From: Mycolicibacter sp. MU0083
Lineage (GTDB): Bacteria; Actinomycetota; Actinomycetes; Mycobacteriales; Mycobacteriaceae
Assembly: GCF_963378075.1 (NCBI RefSeq)
Contig: NZ_OY726394.1
Span: 1,178,001-1,242,000, forward strand
DNA length: 64,000 bases
Direction: 5' to 3'
Position numbers and translations under genes: made by a program. This document shows, one piece after another, positions 37,556 through 47,974 of the stretch. The notes beneath the pieces are model-generated. The model was not told the DNA's origin. It worked only from the letters and a program-made list of their open reading frames with translations, and did not search any database. Position 1 is the stretch's first letter. Each line of letters opens with the position of its first letter.

Positions 37556-38989
37556 ATGTCGGCGACGCGTCGAATCGTCTCTGCGGCAATGGTGCCGGCC
37601 GTCGTGCTCGGGCTGGTGATGGCCACCGCGCCCGCGGCCACCGCGGCCACCTGCAATGCCCCCGAGGCCAACATCGACCCGCCGCCCGGCTCGCCGACGA
37701 CCGGTGCCGGTCAATTGCCCAGTGGACGTCGGCCCCGCGGTACCAATGACCAGGCCCCGCTGCCCAAACTCGGCCCGCTGATCGCGGCACTGATCAACCC
37801 CAACGGCGTGATCCGGCAGCAGGCGGCCGCGGTGCCCCCGGCGCCGTATCCGGGCGGCCAGGCCGTGCCGGAGGTCGCCCAACCGGTCCAGCCCGTCCCC
37901 AATGCCGGCGCGGACCCCGGGTTGTCGACGGCAGACCCGGGCGGGGCCATCGCCGGTGCCCAGACGTCGTTGGTGGAGTGGGTGACCGGCCCGAACAGTC
38001 CCAACCAGACCCTGCAACGCTTCGGAATCTCCGGCACCGACCTCGGAATCCCCTGGGATAACGGGGATCCCGCCAATCGTCAGATTCTGATGGCCTTCGG
38101 CGACACCTTCGGCTATTGCCGCGTCCCGGGAAAGCAGTGGCGGCAGAACGTGCTGTTCCGGACCCAGGACAACAACCTGGCCGACGGGATCACCATCGGG
38201 CCGGGGGCGGTCGGCAACAGGTACTCGGGTTCGCCGCTGCGCCAAGCGAACTTCTCCAAGCAGATTCTGCCCGCCGTCCAACTGGCCCCGCACCAGGAGG
38301 GCATGATTCCCACCGCCGCGATCGGGATCGCAGGCAACCAGTACATGAACTTCATGTCGATCAAGAAATGGGGCCGCGACGGCGAGTGGTCGACCAACTA
38401 CTCGGCGTTGGCGGTCTCCAACGACAACGGCGAGACGTGGGGTGTGTATCCGGGCACGGTGCGATCGTCGTCGCCGGAGAACGTCCCGCGGGCGCGCTAC
38501 GTCCCCGGCAATGAGAACTTCCAGATGGGCGCATTCCTGCGCGGCAACGACGGGTACCTGTACTCCTACGGAACGCCAGCCGGCCGTGGCGGATCGGCCT
38601 ACCTGTCCCGGGTGCCCGAGCGCGTCATCCCCGACGTCAGCAGGTACCAGTACTGGAACGGTGACAGCGGATCGTGGGTGCCGAACAACCCGGCCGCGGC
38701 CACCCCGGTGATTCCCGGCCCGGTCGGTGAGATGTCGGTGCAGTACAACACCTATCTCAAGCAGTACCTGGCGCTGTACGGCAACGGCGGCAACGACGTC
38801 GTGGCCCGGACCGCGCCGACACCGCAGGGCCCTTGGAGCGCCGAGCAGACACTGATCCCCACCGGCCAGATCCCCGGCGGCATCTACGCGCCGTATATGC
38901 ATCCCTGGTCGACGGGCAAGGACGTCTACTTCACGCTGTCGCTGTGGAACGCCTACGACGTGATGCTGATGCGCACGGTGTTGGGCTGA
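37556..38989 (+). CDS. Secreted DUF4185 protein, candidate GH183 endo-D-arabinanase
   Basis: A 477-residue exported protein. The signal peptide (SATRRIVSAAMVPAVVLGLVM, cleavage after ATAA near residue 31) leads to a Pro-rich linker (about 35-130), then a beta-propeller domain. Visible blades include NRQILMAFGDTFGYC, WGRDGEWSTNYSALAVSNDNGETWG, AFLRGNDGYLYSYG and VQYNTYLKQYLALYGNGG. This arrangement is DUF4185, some members of which have been shown to be endo-D-arabinanases (GH183) acting on mycobacterial arabinogalactan and lipoarabinomannan. A self-cell-wall remodelling role is therefore likely but inferred; catalytic acids cannot be assigned with confidence. The ATG at 37556 follows GGAAAGGTG. 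Confidence 0.82.
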   Translation: MSATRRIVSAAMVPAVVLGLVMATAPAATAATCNAPEANIDPPPGSPTTGAGQLPSGRRPRGTNDQAPLPKLGPLIAALINPNGVIRQQAAAVPPAPYPGGQAVPEVAQPVQPVPNAGADPGLSTADPGGAIAGAQTSLVEWVTGPNSPNQTLQRFGISGTDLGIPWDNGDPANRQILMAFGDTFGYCRVPGKQWRQNVLFRTQDNNLADGITIGPGAVGNRYSGSPLRQANFSKQILPAVQLAPHQEGMIPTAAIGIAGNQYMNFMSIKKWGRDGEWSTNYSALAVSNDNGETWGVYPGTVRSSSPENVPRARYVPGNENFQMGAFLRGNDGYLYSYGTPAGRGGSAYLSRVPERVIPDVSRYQYWNGDSGSWVPNNPAAATPVIPGPVGEMSVQYNTYLKQYLALYGNGGNDVVARTAPTPQGPWSAEQTLIPTGQIPGGIYAPYMHPWSTGKDVYFTLSLWNAYDVMLMRTVLG

Positions 38990-39006
38990 TCCCGGCCCGC
39001 CCGCCG

Positions 39007-39921
39007 TCAGGCGTCGAGCACCGCGCGGATCGCCTGGCCGACCTCGGTGATCACGCCGGGCGTGTAGCCGGGAATGTTCAGAGTCACCCCGCCGATGCCG
39101 GCGTCGAGCACCTTGGTCTTGATCTGCTCGGCGATCGCTTCGGGGCTGCCGGTCACGGTGCGCTGCTTGAGGTCGTCGGGCAGTTGATCCGCGGGGAAAC
39201 CGGTGGGCAGCACGGTGATCAGCATGGTGGTTTCCAGGGTGGCCGGGTCGCGGCCGATGTCCTCGCAGGTGCGCCGGACCACGTCCATCTTCGCCTTGGC
39301 CTCGTCGAACCGGATGATCAGGTTGAGGTGATCGAAGTGGCGTGCCGCCAGCGGGATGGTCTTCTTCTCGCCGCTGCCGCCGATCAGCAACGGAATATGG
39401 TCGCGGAAGCGGGGTTCGGCCGTCGCCTCACGGGCCCGGTACCACTTGCCCTCGAACGTCGGCCGTTCGCCTTTGATCATCGGCAGGATGATCTCCAGCG
39501 CCTCGTCGAGGCGGTTGAACCGGTCGGTGAAGGTGCCGAATTCGAATCCCAACTGCTCATGTTCGAGCTCGAACCATCCGGTGCCGATACCCAGCACCGC
39601 ACGTCCGGCGCTGATCACGTCGAGCGTGGTGATGATCTTGGCCAGCAGGGTGGGGTTGCGGTAGCTGTTGCCGGTCACCAGGGTGCCCAGCTGAACCGTC
39701 TCGGTCGCCTGCGCCAGCGCGCCCAAGGTGGTGTAGGCCTCCAGCATCGGCTGGTCCGGGGCGCCCAGCATGGGCAGTTGGTAGAAGTGGTCCATCACGA
39801 ACACGGTGTCGAACCCGGCCGCCTCGGCCTCTTGGGCCCGGGCGATGACGGTGGGGAACAGCGTCGAAACGTCTTTGTCGTAAGCGAAATCGGGGATCTG
39901 GAAGCCGAGGCGAATAGTCAC
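39007..39921 (-). CDS. LLM-class F420-dependent oxidoreductase (TIGR03560-like)
   Basis: A 304-residue luciferase-like protein: IRLGFQIPDFAYDKDVSTLFPTVIARAQEAEAAGFDTVFVMDHFYQLP at the N-terminus, then TVQLGTLVTGNSYRNPTLLAKIITTLDVISAGRAVLGIGTGWFE, HIPLLIGGSGEKKTIPLAARHFD and GSPEAIAEQI. These are the strand-end motifs of F420-binding LLM proteins. The reaction is unknown. The GTG at 39921 (VTIRLGFQ) is preferred because residues upstream are encoded towards the palindromic repeat and do not match the family. The gene ends 17 bases from the convergent DUF4185 gene. Confidence 0.88.
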   Translation of the reverse strand: MTIRLGFQIPDFAYDKDVSTLFPTVIARAQEAEAAGFDTVFVMDHFYQLPMLGAPDQPMLEAYTTLGALAQATETVQLGTLVTGNSYRNPTLLAKIITTLDVISAGRAVLGIGTGWFELEHEQLGFEFGTFTDRFNRLDEALEIILPMIKGERPTFEGKWYRAREATAEPRFRDHIPLLIGGSGEKKTIPLAARHFDHLNLIIRFDEAKAKMDVVRRTCEDIGRDPATLETTMLITVLPTGFPADQLPDDLKQRTVTGSPEAIAEQIKTKVLDAGIGGVTLNIPGYTPGVITEVGQAIRAVLDA

Positions 39922-39985
39922 GCGGTTGACCTTAGGGCGGCTAAACGTCTCGCGGGGCGATTTGCGCTCTACGAGAAGCTGAACT

Positions 39986-40054
39986 CCTCGTTGACTCTGC
40001 ATCCAGGGCGGGCCCTACTCGCATTTTTGCGCCCTGGTCGCAGAGTCAACGAGG
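39986..40054. repeat. Palindromic repeat, family A, copy 2 (with extended arms)
   Basis: The arms CCTCGTTGACTCTGC (39986-40000) and GCAGAGTCAACGAGG (40040-40054) are perfectly complementary over 15 bp, with an inner stem CCAGGGCG/CGCCCTGG (40003-40010/40030-40037). Its core 39990-40050 is 61 bp like copy 1 and shares TTGACTCTGC, CAGGGCGG and CTCGCA. It separates two minus-strand genes, and the TGA of the upstream one (40046-40048) lies inside the right arm. Confidence 0.85.
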
Positions 40055-40825
40055 GGTGGTCGGGCCCGCGGCGCCCGCGCGGCGGGTCAGATGGTCGATC
40101 TGCAGATAGGTCGCATAGATCACCAGCGGCGGCAGCACTATGAACGGGACGTTCTCGCCGATGAACTTGAACCAGAAGCCCCAGCTGCCCTGCCCGATGT
40201 CGGCGAACCCGGCGCCCACCTCGCTGAGGAAGTAGACGGCGGTGCTGCTCATCAACACCGAGATGCCGACCGCCACCACCCACAGGCACCGAATCCGGGA
40301 CTCCAACGGCAGGGCCGAGCGCAACAGCTTGGTCCATGCCACGAAGACGGTGATGCCGGTGGCGACGCCGACCACCTCGAGGGCGAACACCCAGTGATTG
40401 CCGCTGACGTAGCGGGTGTCGGCCAGACCGTACTGCCACCACAGCCATTTCCAGCCCGGGTCGTCGGTGGGGGCCCACCAGCCCAGCGGCTGGCCGATCA
40501 AGAACATCAGCTCGTAGCCGATCTGGCTGGCCGCGGTGAACGGGATGTAGAACAGCGTCAGCTCGGCGGCCTTATCCAGGCGGGTGCGGTGTTCGCCGGG
40601 TGCATCCCAGAGGATCACGAAGGGCAGCACCATGACCGGGATCCCGAAGATCATGTTGGCGATCACGTCCACCCGGAAGCTTGCCGGGACGAGATGCACA
40701 CTCACCGCGAGGGTCAGCAGCGCGAACATGCCCAGTACGAACAGGGCGGTGCCGGTATAGATCCGCAACCGGTGCGGGGCCCAGGGCCGGGCGAAATCGG
40801 TCTCGTGGTCGACTACGGCAGTCAT
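40046..40825 (-). CDS. Six-helix membrane protein of unknown function
   Basis: A 259-residue integral membrane protein. Hydrophobic helices lie at about residues 22-45, 55-76, 88-112, 145-166, 182-206 and 220-246. Polar or aromatic residues inside helices (SQIGYELMFLIGQ, NHWVFALEVVG, FIGENVPFIV) suggest a binding pocket, loosely like EXPERA/emopamil-binding proteins, but I do not recognise the family with confidence. The stop codon is supplied by the right arm of a palindromic repeat, so its C-terminus (RRAGAAGPTTPR) may have been reshaped by that insertion. The start is the ATG at 40825. Confidence 0.75.
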   Translation of the reverse strand: MTAVVDHETDFARPWAPHRLRIYTGTALFVLGMFALLTLAVSVHLVPASFRVDVIANMIFGIPVMVLPFVILWDAPGEHRTRLDKAAELTLFYIPFTAASQIGYELMFLIGQPLGWWAPTDDPGWKWLWWQYGLADTRYVSGNHWVFALEVVGVATGITVFVAWTKLLRSALPLESRIRCLWVVAVGISVLMSSTAVYFLSEVGAGFADIGQGSWGFWFKFIGENVPFIVLPPLVIYATYLQIDHLTRRAGAAGPTTPR

Positions 40826-40973
40826 CGGCGTCCCTCGTGGCGCAATCTCAACTACTTGCTATCGAAGGGGAGCGTATCGCGACGGGTTGAAGAACGGTGG
40901 AGTTTTGAGCGGGGGTGCGGTGTCGTGCAACCGACAGCGTCAGCCGAATCGCATATCGCCAGGTGGGAATGGG

Positions 40974-41046
40974 TGCCCCCGGCAGGATTCGAACCTGCGG
41001 CCTTCTGCTCCGGAGGCAGACGCTCTATCCCCTGAGCTACGGGGGC
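40974..41046 (-). tRNA. tRNA-Arg (anticodon CCG)
   Basis: The complement folds into a standard 73-nt cloverleaf: acceptor GCCCCCG/CGGGGGC with discriminator A, D arm GCTC..GAGC, anticodon stem TCTGC/GCAGA with loop CTCCGGA (anticodon CCG, reading CGG), and T arm GCAGG-TTCGAAT-CCTGC. CCA is not encoded. It sits just upstream of and divergent from argS, the synthetase that charges it. Confidence 0.96.
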
Positions 41047-41143
41047 GCTCGTACTACGGGCGCCAGGTGGGCTTTGACAGAGTAGCGCATGAATGCCCGG
41101 ACTCGAGAACCGGACGGATTCGGGGCCTGACCACGTCAGACCA

Positions 41144-41149
41144 TAGGAT
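41144..41149 (+). promoter_or_regulatory. -10 element of argS, possibly leaderless
   Basis: TAGGAT (41144-41149) fits TANNNT, and the GTG of argS is 8 bases beyond it, so the transcript may start at the initiation codon. No Shine-Dalgarno sequence is visible before the GTG, which supports leaderless initiation. No good -35 is seen at 16-18 bases. Confidence 0.45.
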
Positions 41150-41157
41150 GGGACCTC

Positions 41158-42810
41158 GTGACACCTGCCGATCTGGCCGAATTGCTCAAGACCACCGCAG
41201 CTGCGGTGCTGGCCGAGCACGACCTCGACGCCTCCGCGCTGCCCGCAGCGGTGACGGTCGAGCGCCCCCGTAATCCCGAACACGGTGATTACGCCACCAA
41301 CCTGGCCCTTCACCTGGGCAAGAAGGTCGGCGCCAACCCGCGCGAGCTGGCCGGTTGGCTGGCGGAGGCGCTGGCCAAGGCCGACGGGATCGCCGCCGCC
41401 GAGATCGCCGGCCCCGGCTTTGTGAATCTGCGCATCGAGGCCGACGCGCAGGGCGCGGTGGTGGCCAACGTCATAGCCGCCGGCGCCGACTACGGCCACT
41501 CCGGCCAGTTCGACGGTCTCAACGTCAACCTGGAGTTCGTCTCGGCCAACCCCACCGGCCCCATCCACATCGGCGGTACTCGGTGGGCCGCGGTCGGCGA
41601 TGCGCTGGGCCGGCTGCTGAGCACCCAGGGCGCCCAGGTCACCCGCGAGTACTACTTCAACGACCACGGCGCCCAGATCGACCGGTTCGCCAACTCGCTG
41701 ATCGCCGCCGCCAAGGGCGAGCCGGCCCCCGAGGACGGCTACGCCGGTGCCTACATCACCGATATCGCCGCCGCGGTGCAGGCCAAGGCGCCCGACGCCC
41801 TGAATCAGCCCAAAGAGCAGGCGCAGGAGATCTTCCGCGAGATCGGCGTCGACCTGATGTTCACCCACATCAAGTCCTCGCTGCACGAGTTCGGCACCGA
41901 CTTCGACGTCTTCACCCACGAAGACTCCATGCACACCTCCGGGCGTGTCGACCAGGCCATCGAACGGTTGCGCGCCAACGGCAACATCTACGAACAAGAC
42001 GGTGCCACCTGGCTGCGCACCAGCTCCTACGGCGACGACAAAGACCGCGTGGTGATCAAGAGCGACGGCAAGCCCGCCTACATCGCCGGCGATCTGGCCT
42101 ACTACCTGGACAAGCGCGAACGCGGCTTCAACCTGTGCATCTACATGCTCGGCGCCGACCACCACGGTTACATCGCCCGGCTCAAGGCCGCCGCGGCCGC
42201 CTTCGGTGACGACCCGGCTACCGTCGAGGTGCTGATCGGGCAGATGGTCAACCTGGTCCGCAACGGCCAGCCGGTCAAGATGAGCAAGCGCGCCGGCACC
42301 GTGATCACCCTCGACGACCTGGTCGAGGCCATCGGCGTGGACGCCGCCCGCTACAGCCTGACCCGGTCCTCGGTCGACACCTCGATCGACATCGACCTGG
42401 AACTGTGGTCGTCGGCGAGCAACGAGAACCCGGTCTACTACGTGCAGTACGCCCATGCCCGGCTCTGTGCGCTGGCCCGCAACGCAGCCGAACTGGGCCT
42501 GGCACCCGACACCGCCAACCTCGGGCTGCTCGGCCACGACAAGGAGGGTGCGCTGATCCGCAACCTCGGGGAGTTCCCCCGGGTGCTGGAAACCGCTGCC
42601 GCGCTGCGTGAACCGCACCGCGTCTGCCGCTACCTCGAAGATCTCGCCGGTGACTACCACCGGTTCTACGACAGCTGCCGGGTGCTGCCCCAAGGCGATG
42701 AAGAACCCGGCGACCTGCACGCCGCGCGACTGGCGTTGTGCCAGGCCACCCGCCAGGTGATCGCCAACGGTCTCGACATTCTCGGCGTCAACGCACCGGA
42801 GCGGATGTGA
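41158..42810 (+). CDS. argS: Arginyl-tRNA synthetase
   Basis: A 550-residue class I synthetase that charges tRNA-Arg. The N-terminal additional domain (1-110) contains [16 protein letters not shown]. The HIGH-type site reads [23 protein letters not shown] (about 136-158) and the KMSKS-type site [18 protein letters not shown] (about 370-387). The DALR anticodon-binding domain ends the protein with [18 protein letters not shown]. The GTG start has no ribosome-binding site, consistent with a leaderless message. It leads argS-lysA-hom-thrC-thrB; the argS-lysA overlap (GTGA) indicates coupling. Confidence 0.96.
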   Translation: MTPADLAELLKTTAAAVLAEHDLDASALPAAVTVERPRNPEHGDYATNLALHLGKKVGANPRELAGWLAEALAKADGIAAAEIAGPGFVNLRIEADAQGAVVANVIAAGADYGHSGQFDGLNVNLEFVSANPTGPIHIGGTRWAAVGDALGRLLSTQGAQVTREYYFNDHGAQIDRFANSLIAAAKGEPAPEDGYAGAYITDIAAAVQAKAPDALNQPKEQAQEIFREIGVDLMFTHIKSSLHEFGTDFDVFTHEDSMHTSGRVDQAIERLRANGNIYEQDGATWLRTSSYGDDKDRVVIKSDGKPAYIAGDLAYYLDKRERGFNLCIYMLGADHHGYIARLKAAAAAFGDDPATVEVLIGQMVNLVRNGQPVKMSKRAGTVITLDDLVEAIGVDAARYSLTRSSVDTSIDIDLELWSSASNENPVYYVQYAHARLCALARNAAELGLAPDTANLGLLGHDKEGALIRNLGEFPRVLETAAALREPHRVCRYLEDLAGDYHRFYDSCRVLPQGDEEPGDLHAARLALCQATRQVIANGLDILGVNAPERM

Positions 42811-44243
42811 ACGCACACCCCGCCGGTCCGCGGCACGCCGACGAACTGCACCACGACGGGCTGCCGCCGCGGCCGCAGACCCCGCAAGAACTGCTGGATC
42901 TGGCCCCGAACGTCTGGCCGCGCAACACCGTTCGCAACGACGACGGGGTAACTCAGATCGCCGGGGTGACGCTGACCGACCTGGCCGCCGAATACGGCAC
43001 CCCGCTCTATGTCATCGACGAGGACGACTTCCGCGGCCGGTGCCGCGAGATCGCGACCGCGTTCGGCGGTGGCGAACACGTGCACTATGCCGCCAAAGCG
43101 TTCCTGTGCAGCGAGATCGCCCGCTGGATCGACCAGGAGGGCCTGAGCCTGGACGTCGCCACCGGCGGTGAACTGGCCGTCGCACTGCACGCCGGTTTCC
43201 CCGCCCACCGGATCACCATGCACGGCAACAACAAATCGGTCGCCGAGTTGCAGACCGCGGTCGACGCGGGCGTCGGCCACATCGTGCTCGACTCGCTGAT
43301 CGAGATCGACCGGCTCGACGCGGTCGCCGCGAAAGCCGGCGTGGTCCAAGACGTGCTGGTACGGGTCACCGTCGGTGTGGAGGCGCACACCCACGAGTTC
43401 ATCTCCACCGCGCACGAAGACCAGAAGTTCGGGTTGTCGTTGGCCAGCGGTGCGGCCATGGAGGCCGTCCGGGCGGTGTTCGCCACCGAGAACCTGCGGC
43501 TGGTCGGCCTGCACAGCCACATCGGCTCGCAGATCTTCGACGTCGCCGGATTCGAGTTGGCCGCCCACCGGGTGATCGGGCTGCTGCGTGACGTGGTCGC
43601 GGAGTTCGGCGTCGACAAGACCGCGCAGTTGTCGGTCATCGACCTCGGTGGCGGACTGGGCATTTCGTATCTGCCGCAGGACGATCCGCCGCCGATGGGC
43701 GAGCTCGCCGAAAAACTCACTGCCATCGTGCGCGACGAGGCGGCCGCGGTCGGTGTGCCCACCCCGCAGCTGGTCGTCGAACCGGGCCGGGCCATCGCGG
43801 GCCCGGGCACCGTCACCCTCTATGAGGTCGGCACCGTCAAAGACGTCGCGGTCAGCGCAACGGCGCACCGCCGCTACGTCAGCGTCGACGGCGGTATGAG
43901 CGACAACATCCGCCCCGCGCTGTACGACGCGCATTACGACGTCCGGCTGGTATCGCGAGGTCCGGAGAGCCTGGACGGTTCCGACGGCGCCCCGGAGTTG
44001 GCGCGCATCGTCGGCAAGCACTGCGAAAGCGGCGACATCATCGTGCGTGACACCTGGGTACCCCGGGGCATGGCTCCTGGCGATCTGATCGCCGTCGCGG
44101 CCACCGGCGCCTACTGTTACTCGATGTCGAGCCGGTACAACCTGCTCACCCGCCCGGCGGTGGTGGCGGTACGCGACGGGAAAGCTCGCCTTATGCTGCG
44201 GCGAGAGACCGTCGAAGACCTGATCAGCCTGGAGGTGAGTTAG
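42807..44243 (+). CDS. lysA: Diaminopimelate decarboxylase
   Basis: A 478-residue fold-type III PLP enzyme catalysing the last lysine step, meso-diaminopimelate to L-lysine. The Schiff-base Lys lies in [17 protein letters not shown] (about 92-108). [10 protein letters not shown] and [11 protein letters not shown] bind phosphate, EPGRAI contacts PLP and [11 protein letters not shown] carries the Cys of the second active-site half. The GTG at 42807 overlaps the argS stop by 4 bases. Meso-diaminopimelate is also the cross-linking residue of mycobacterial peptidoglycan, so this enzyme competes with wall synthesis for substrate. Confidence 0.96.
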   Translation: MNAHPAGPRHADELHHDGLPPRPQTPQELLDLAPNVWPRNTVRNDDGVTQIAGVTLTDLAAEYGTPLYVIDEDDFRGRCREIATAFGGGEHVHYAAKAFLCSEIARWIDQEGLSLDVATGGELAVALHAGFPAHRITMHGNNKSVAELQTAVDAGVGHIVLDSLIEIDRLDAVAAKAGVVQDVLVRVTVGVEAHTHEFISTAHEDQKFGLSLASGAAMEAVRAVFATENLRLVGLHSHIGSQIFDVAGFELAAHRVIGLLRDVVAEFGVDKTAQLSVIDLGGGLGISYLPQDDPPPMGELAEKLTAIVRDEAAAVGVPTPQLVVEPGRAIAGPGTVTLYEVGTVKDVAVSATAHRRYVSVDGGMSDNIRPALYDAHYDVRLVSRGPESLDGSDGAPELARIVGKHCESGDIIVRDTWVPRGMAPGDLIAVAATGAYCYSMSSRYNLLTRPAVVAVRDGKARLMLRRETVEDLISLEVS

Positions 44244-44245
44244 CA

Positions 44246-45573
44246 GTGGCGGGTTCAAAGGAGTCCGTGCGGCCGGTGGGGGTCGCAGTCCTGGGCTTGG
44301 GCAACGTCGGCAGTGAAGTCGTCCGCATCCTCAACGACAGTGCCGATGATCTGGCTGCCCGTATCGGGGCTCCGCTGGTGCTGCGCGGGGTCGGGGTTCG
44401 CCGGATCGCCGACGACCGCGGTGTGCCGACCGAGCTGCTCACCGACGACATCGACAGCCTGGTTTCGCGCGAGGACGTCGACATCGTGGTGGAACTGATG
44501 GGTCCGGTCGAGCCGGCCCGCAAGGCCATCCTGTCGGCGATCGCGCACGGCAAGTCCGTCGTCACCGCCAACAAGGCCCTGCTGTCGCAGTCCACCGGCA
44601 AGCTGGCCGAAGCCGCCGAGGCTGCGCGGGTGGATCTGTATTTCGAGGCGAGTGTGGCCGGTGCCATCCCCGTCATCCGGCCGCTGACGCAGTCGCTGGC
44701 CGGTGACACCGTGCTGCGGGTGGCTGGAATCGTCAACGGCACCACCAATTACATCCTGTCCGAAATGGACTCCACCGGAGCCGACTACGCCAGCGCGTTG
44801 GCCGATGCGAGCGCGCTGGGCTATGCCGAGGCCGACCCCACCGCCGACGTGGAGGGCTACGACGCCGCCGCCAAAGCCGCGATCCTGGCGTCGATCGCCT
44901 TCCACACCCGGGTGACCGCCGACGACGTCTACCGCGAGGGCATCACCGGGATCAGCCCGGCGGATGTGACCACCGCGCGTGAACTCGGCTGCACCATCAA
45001 ACTGCTGGCCATCTGCGAACGCATCACCAAGGGCGGCAAGCAGCGGGTCTCGGCGCGGGTGTATCCGGCGCTGGTGCCGCTGACCCACCCGTTGGCCACC
45101 GTCAACGGCGCGTTCAACGCGGTGGTGGTCGAGGCCGAAGCGGCCGGTCGGTTGATGTTCTACGGGCAGGGTGCCGGTGGTGCACCGACCGCCTCGGCGG
45201 TCACCGGCGATCTGGTGATGGCCGCCCGCAACCGGGTGCAGGGTGGTCGCGGCCCGCGTGAGTCCAAGTACGCCAAGCTGGCCATCGCGCCAATCGGCGA
45301 CGTCCAGACCCGCTACTACGTGAGCATGGACGTCGCCGACAAGCCGGGTGTGCTGTCCACGGTGGCGGCCGAATTCGCCGCCCACGAGGTGAGTATCGCC
45401 GAGGTGCGCCAGGAGGGCGTGGTCGATGACGACGGTCAACTGATCGGGGCGCGGATCGTGGTTCTCACCCACCGGGCCACCGATGCGGCATTGTCGAAAA
45501 CCGTTGCGGCGCTGGCCGAGCTGGACGCCGTCCAGCGGATCGCCAGCGTGCTACGAATGGAAGGAACAGACTA

Positions 45574-45574
<1 letters not shown>
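44246..45574 (+). CDS. hom: Homoserine dehydrogenase
   Basis: A 442-residue NAD(P)-dependent enzyme reducing aspartate semialdehyde to homoserine. The N-terminal Rossmann motif [14 protein letters not shown] starts near residue 12. The catalytic domain carries [34 protein letters not shown] and [24 protein letters not shown]-terminal ACT domain (about 350-430, [35 protein letters not shown]) implies allosteric feedback by threonine. The GTG start lies 2 bases after lysA; its stop shares a base with thrC. In M. tuberculosis it is annotated thrA. Confidence 0.96.
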
Positions 45575-47600
<2,026 letters not shown>

Positions 47601-47974
47601 GCCGGGCCGTCGCAGGTGATGTTCGGTGTTGCCCGGGCGGGGGCACCGGCTTGGCTTCCGGTGGGGCGCGGGCCCGCCCCGGCAGGCCAGACGGCCGAAA
47701 TTTCCGCCCGCGACACCGTTGCCCCGCTGTTGCGCGAGGTTGCGAAGCGCGTTATTCTCGGTTTCGTCCCGCATTCGCGGCATCAGCACCTGAATCAGAC
47801 TGCGATGTCACCGGGATGCCACCAAATTCTTCCCGTATCTGATGGCGCGCGCTATCACGCCGTCGATATGGGTAAAACACCGTTAAACAGTCGACGGTGA
47901 CACGCACTCGGCGAGTCCGCTGAATGCAACCAACCCCTCGCGTGAGAAAACCGACGAGGGAAGAAAGGAAATCC
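47601..47974 (+). promoter_or_regulatory. Long rho leader region with promoter
   Basis: This 374-base gap has no convincing gene. TTGCGC (47730-47735), a 17-base spacer and TATTCT (47753-47758) form a good SigA-type promoter, giving a leader of about 210 bases before the rho GTG. A CACCGG/CCGGTG hairpin at 47644-47663 lies downstream of thrB and may limit read-through. A long untranslated leader suits autoregulation of rho by Rho-dependent attenuation, known in other bacteria; this is inference here. Confidence 0.5.

Noticed and set aside
40852..42816. 654-codon minus-strand frame over argS
   Set aside because: It runs through a tRNA gene and mirrors the argS codon structure; no domain is recognisable.
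47616..47900. 94-codon frame in the rho leader
   Set aside because: It crosses the predicted promoter, has no ribosome site and shows no protein-like pattern.
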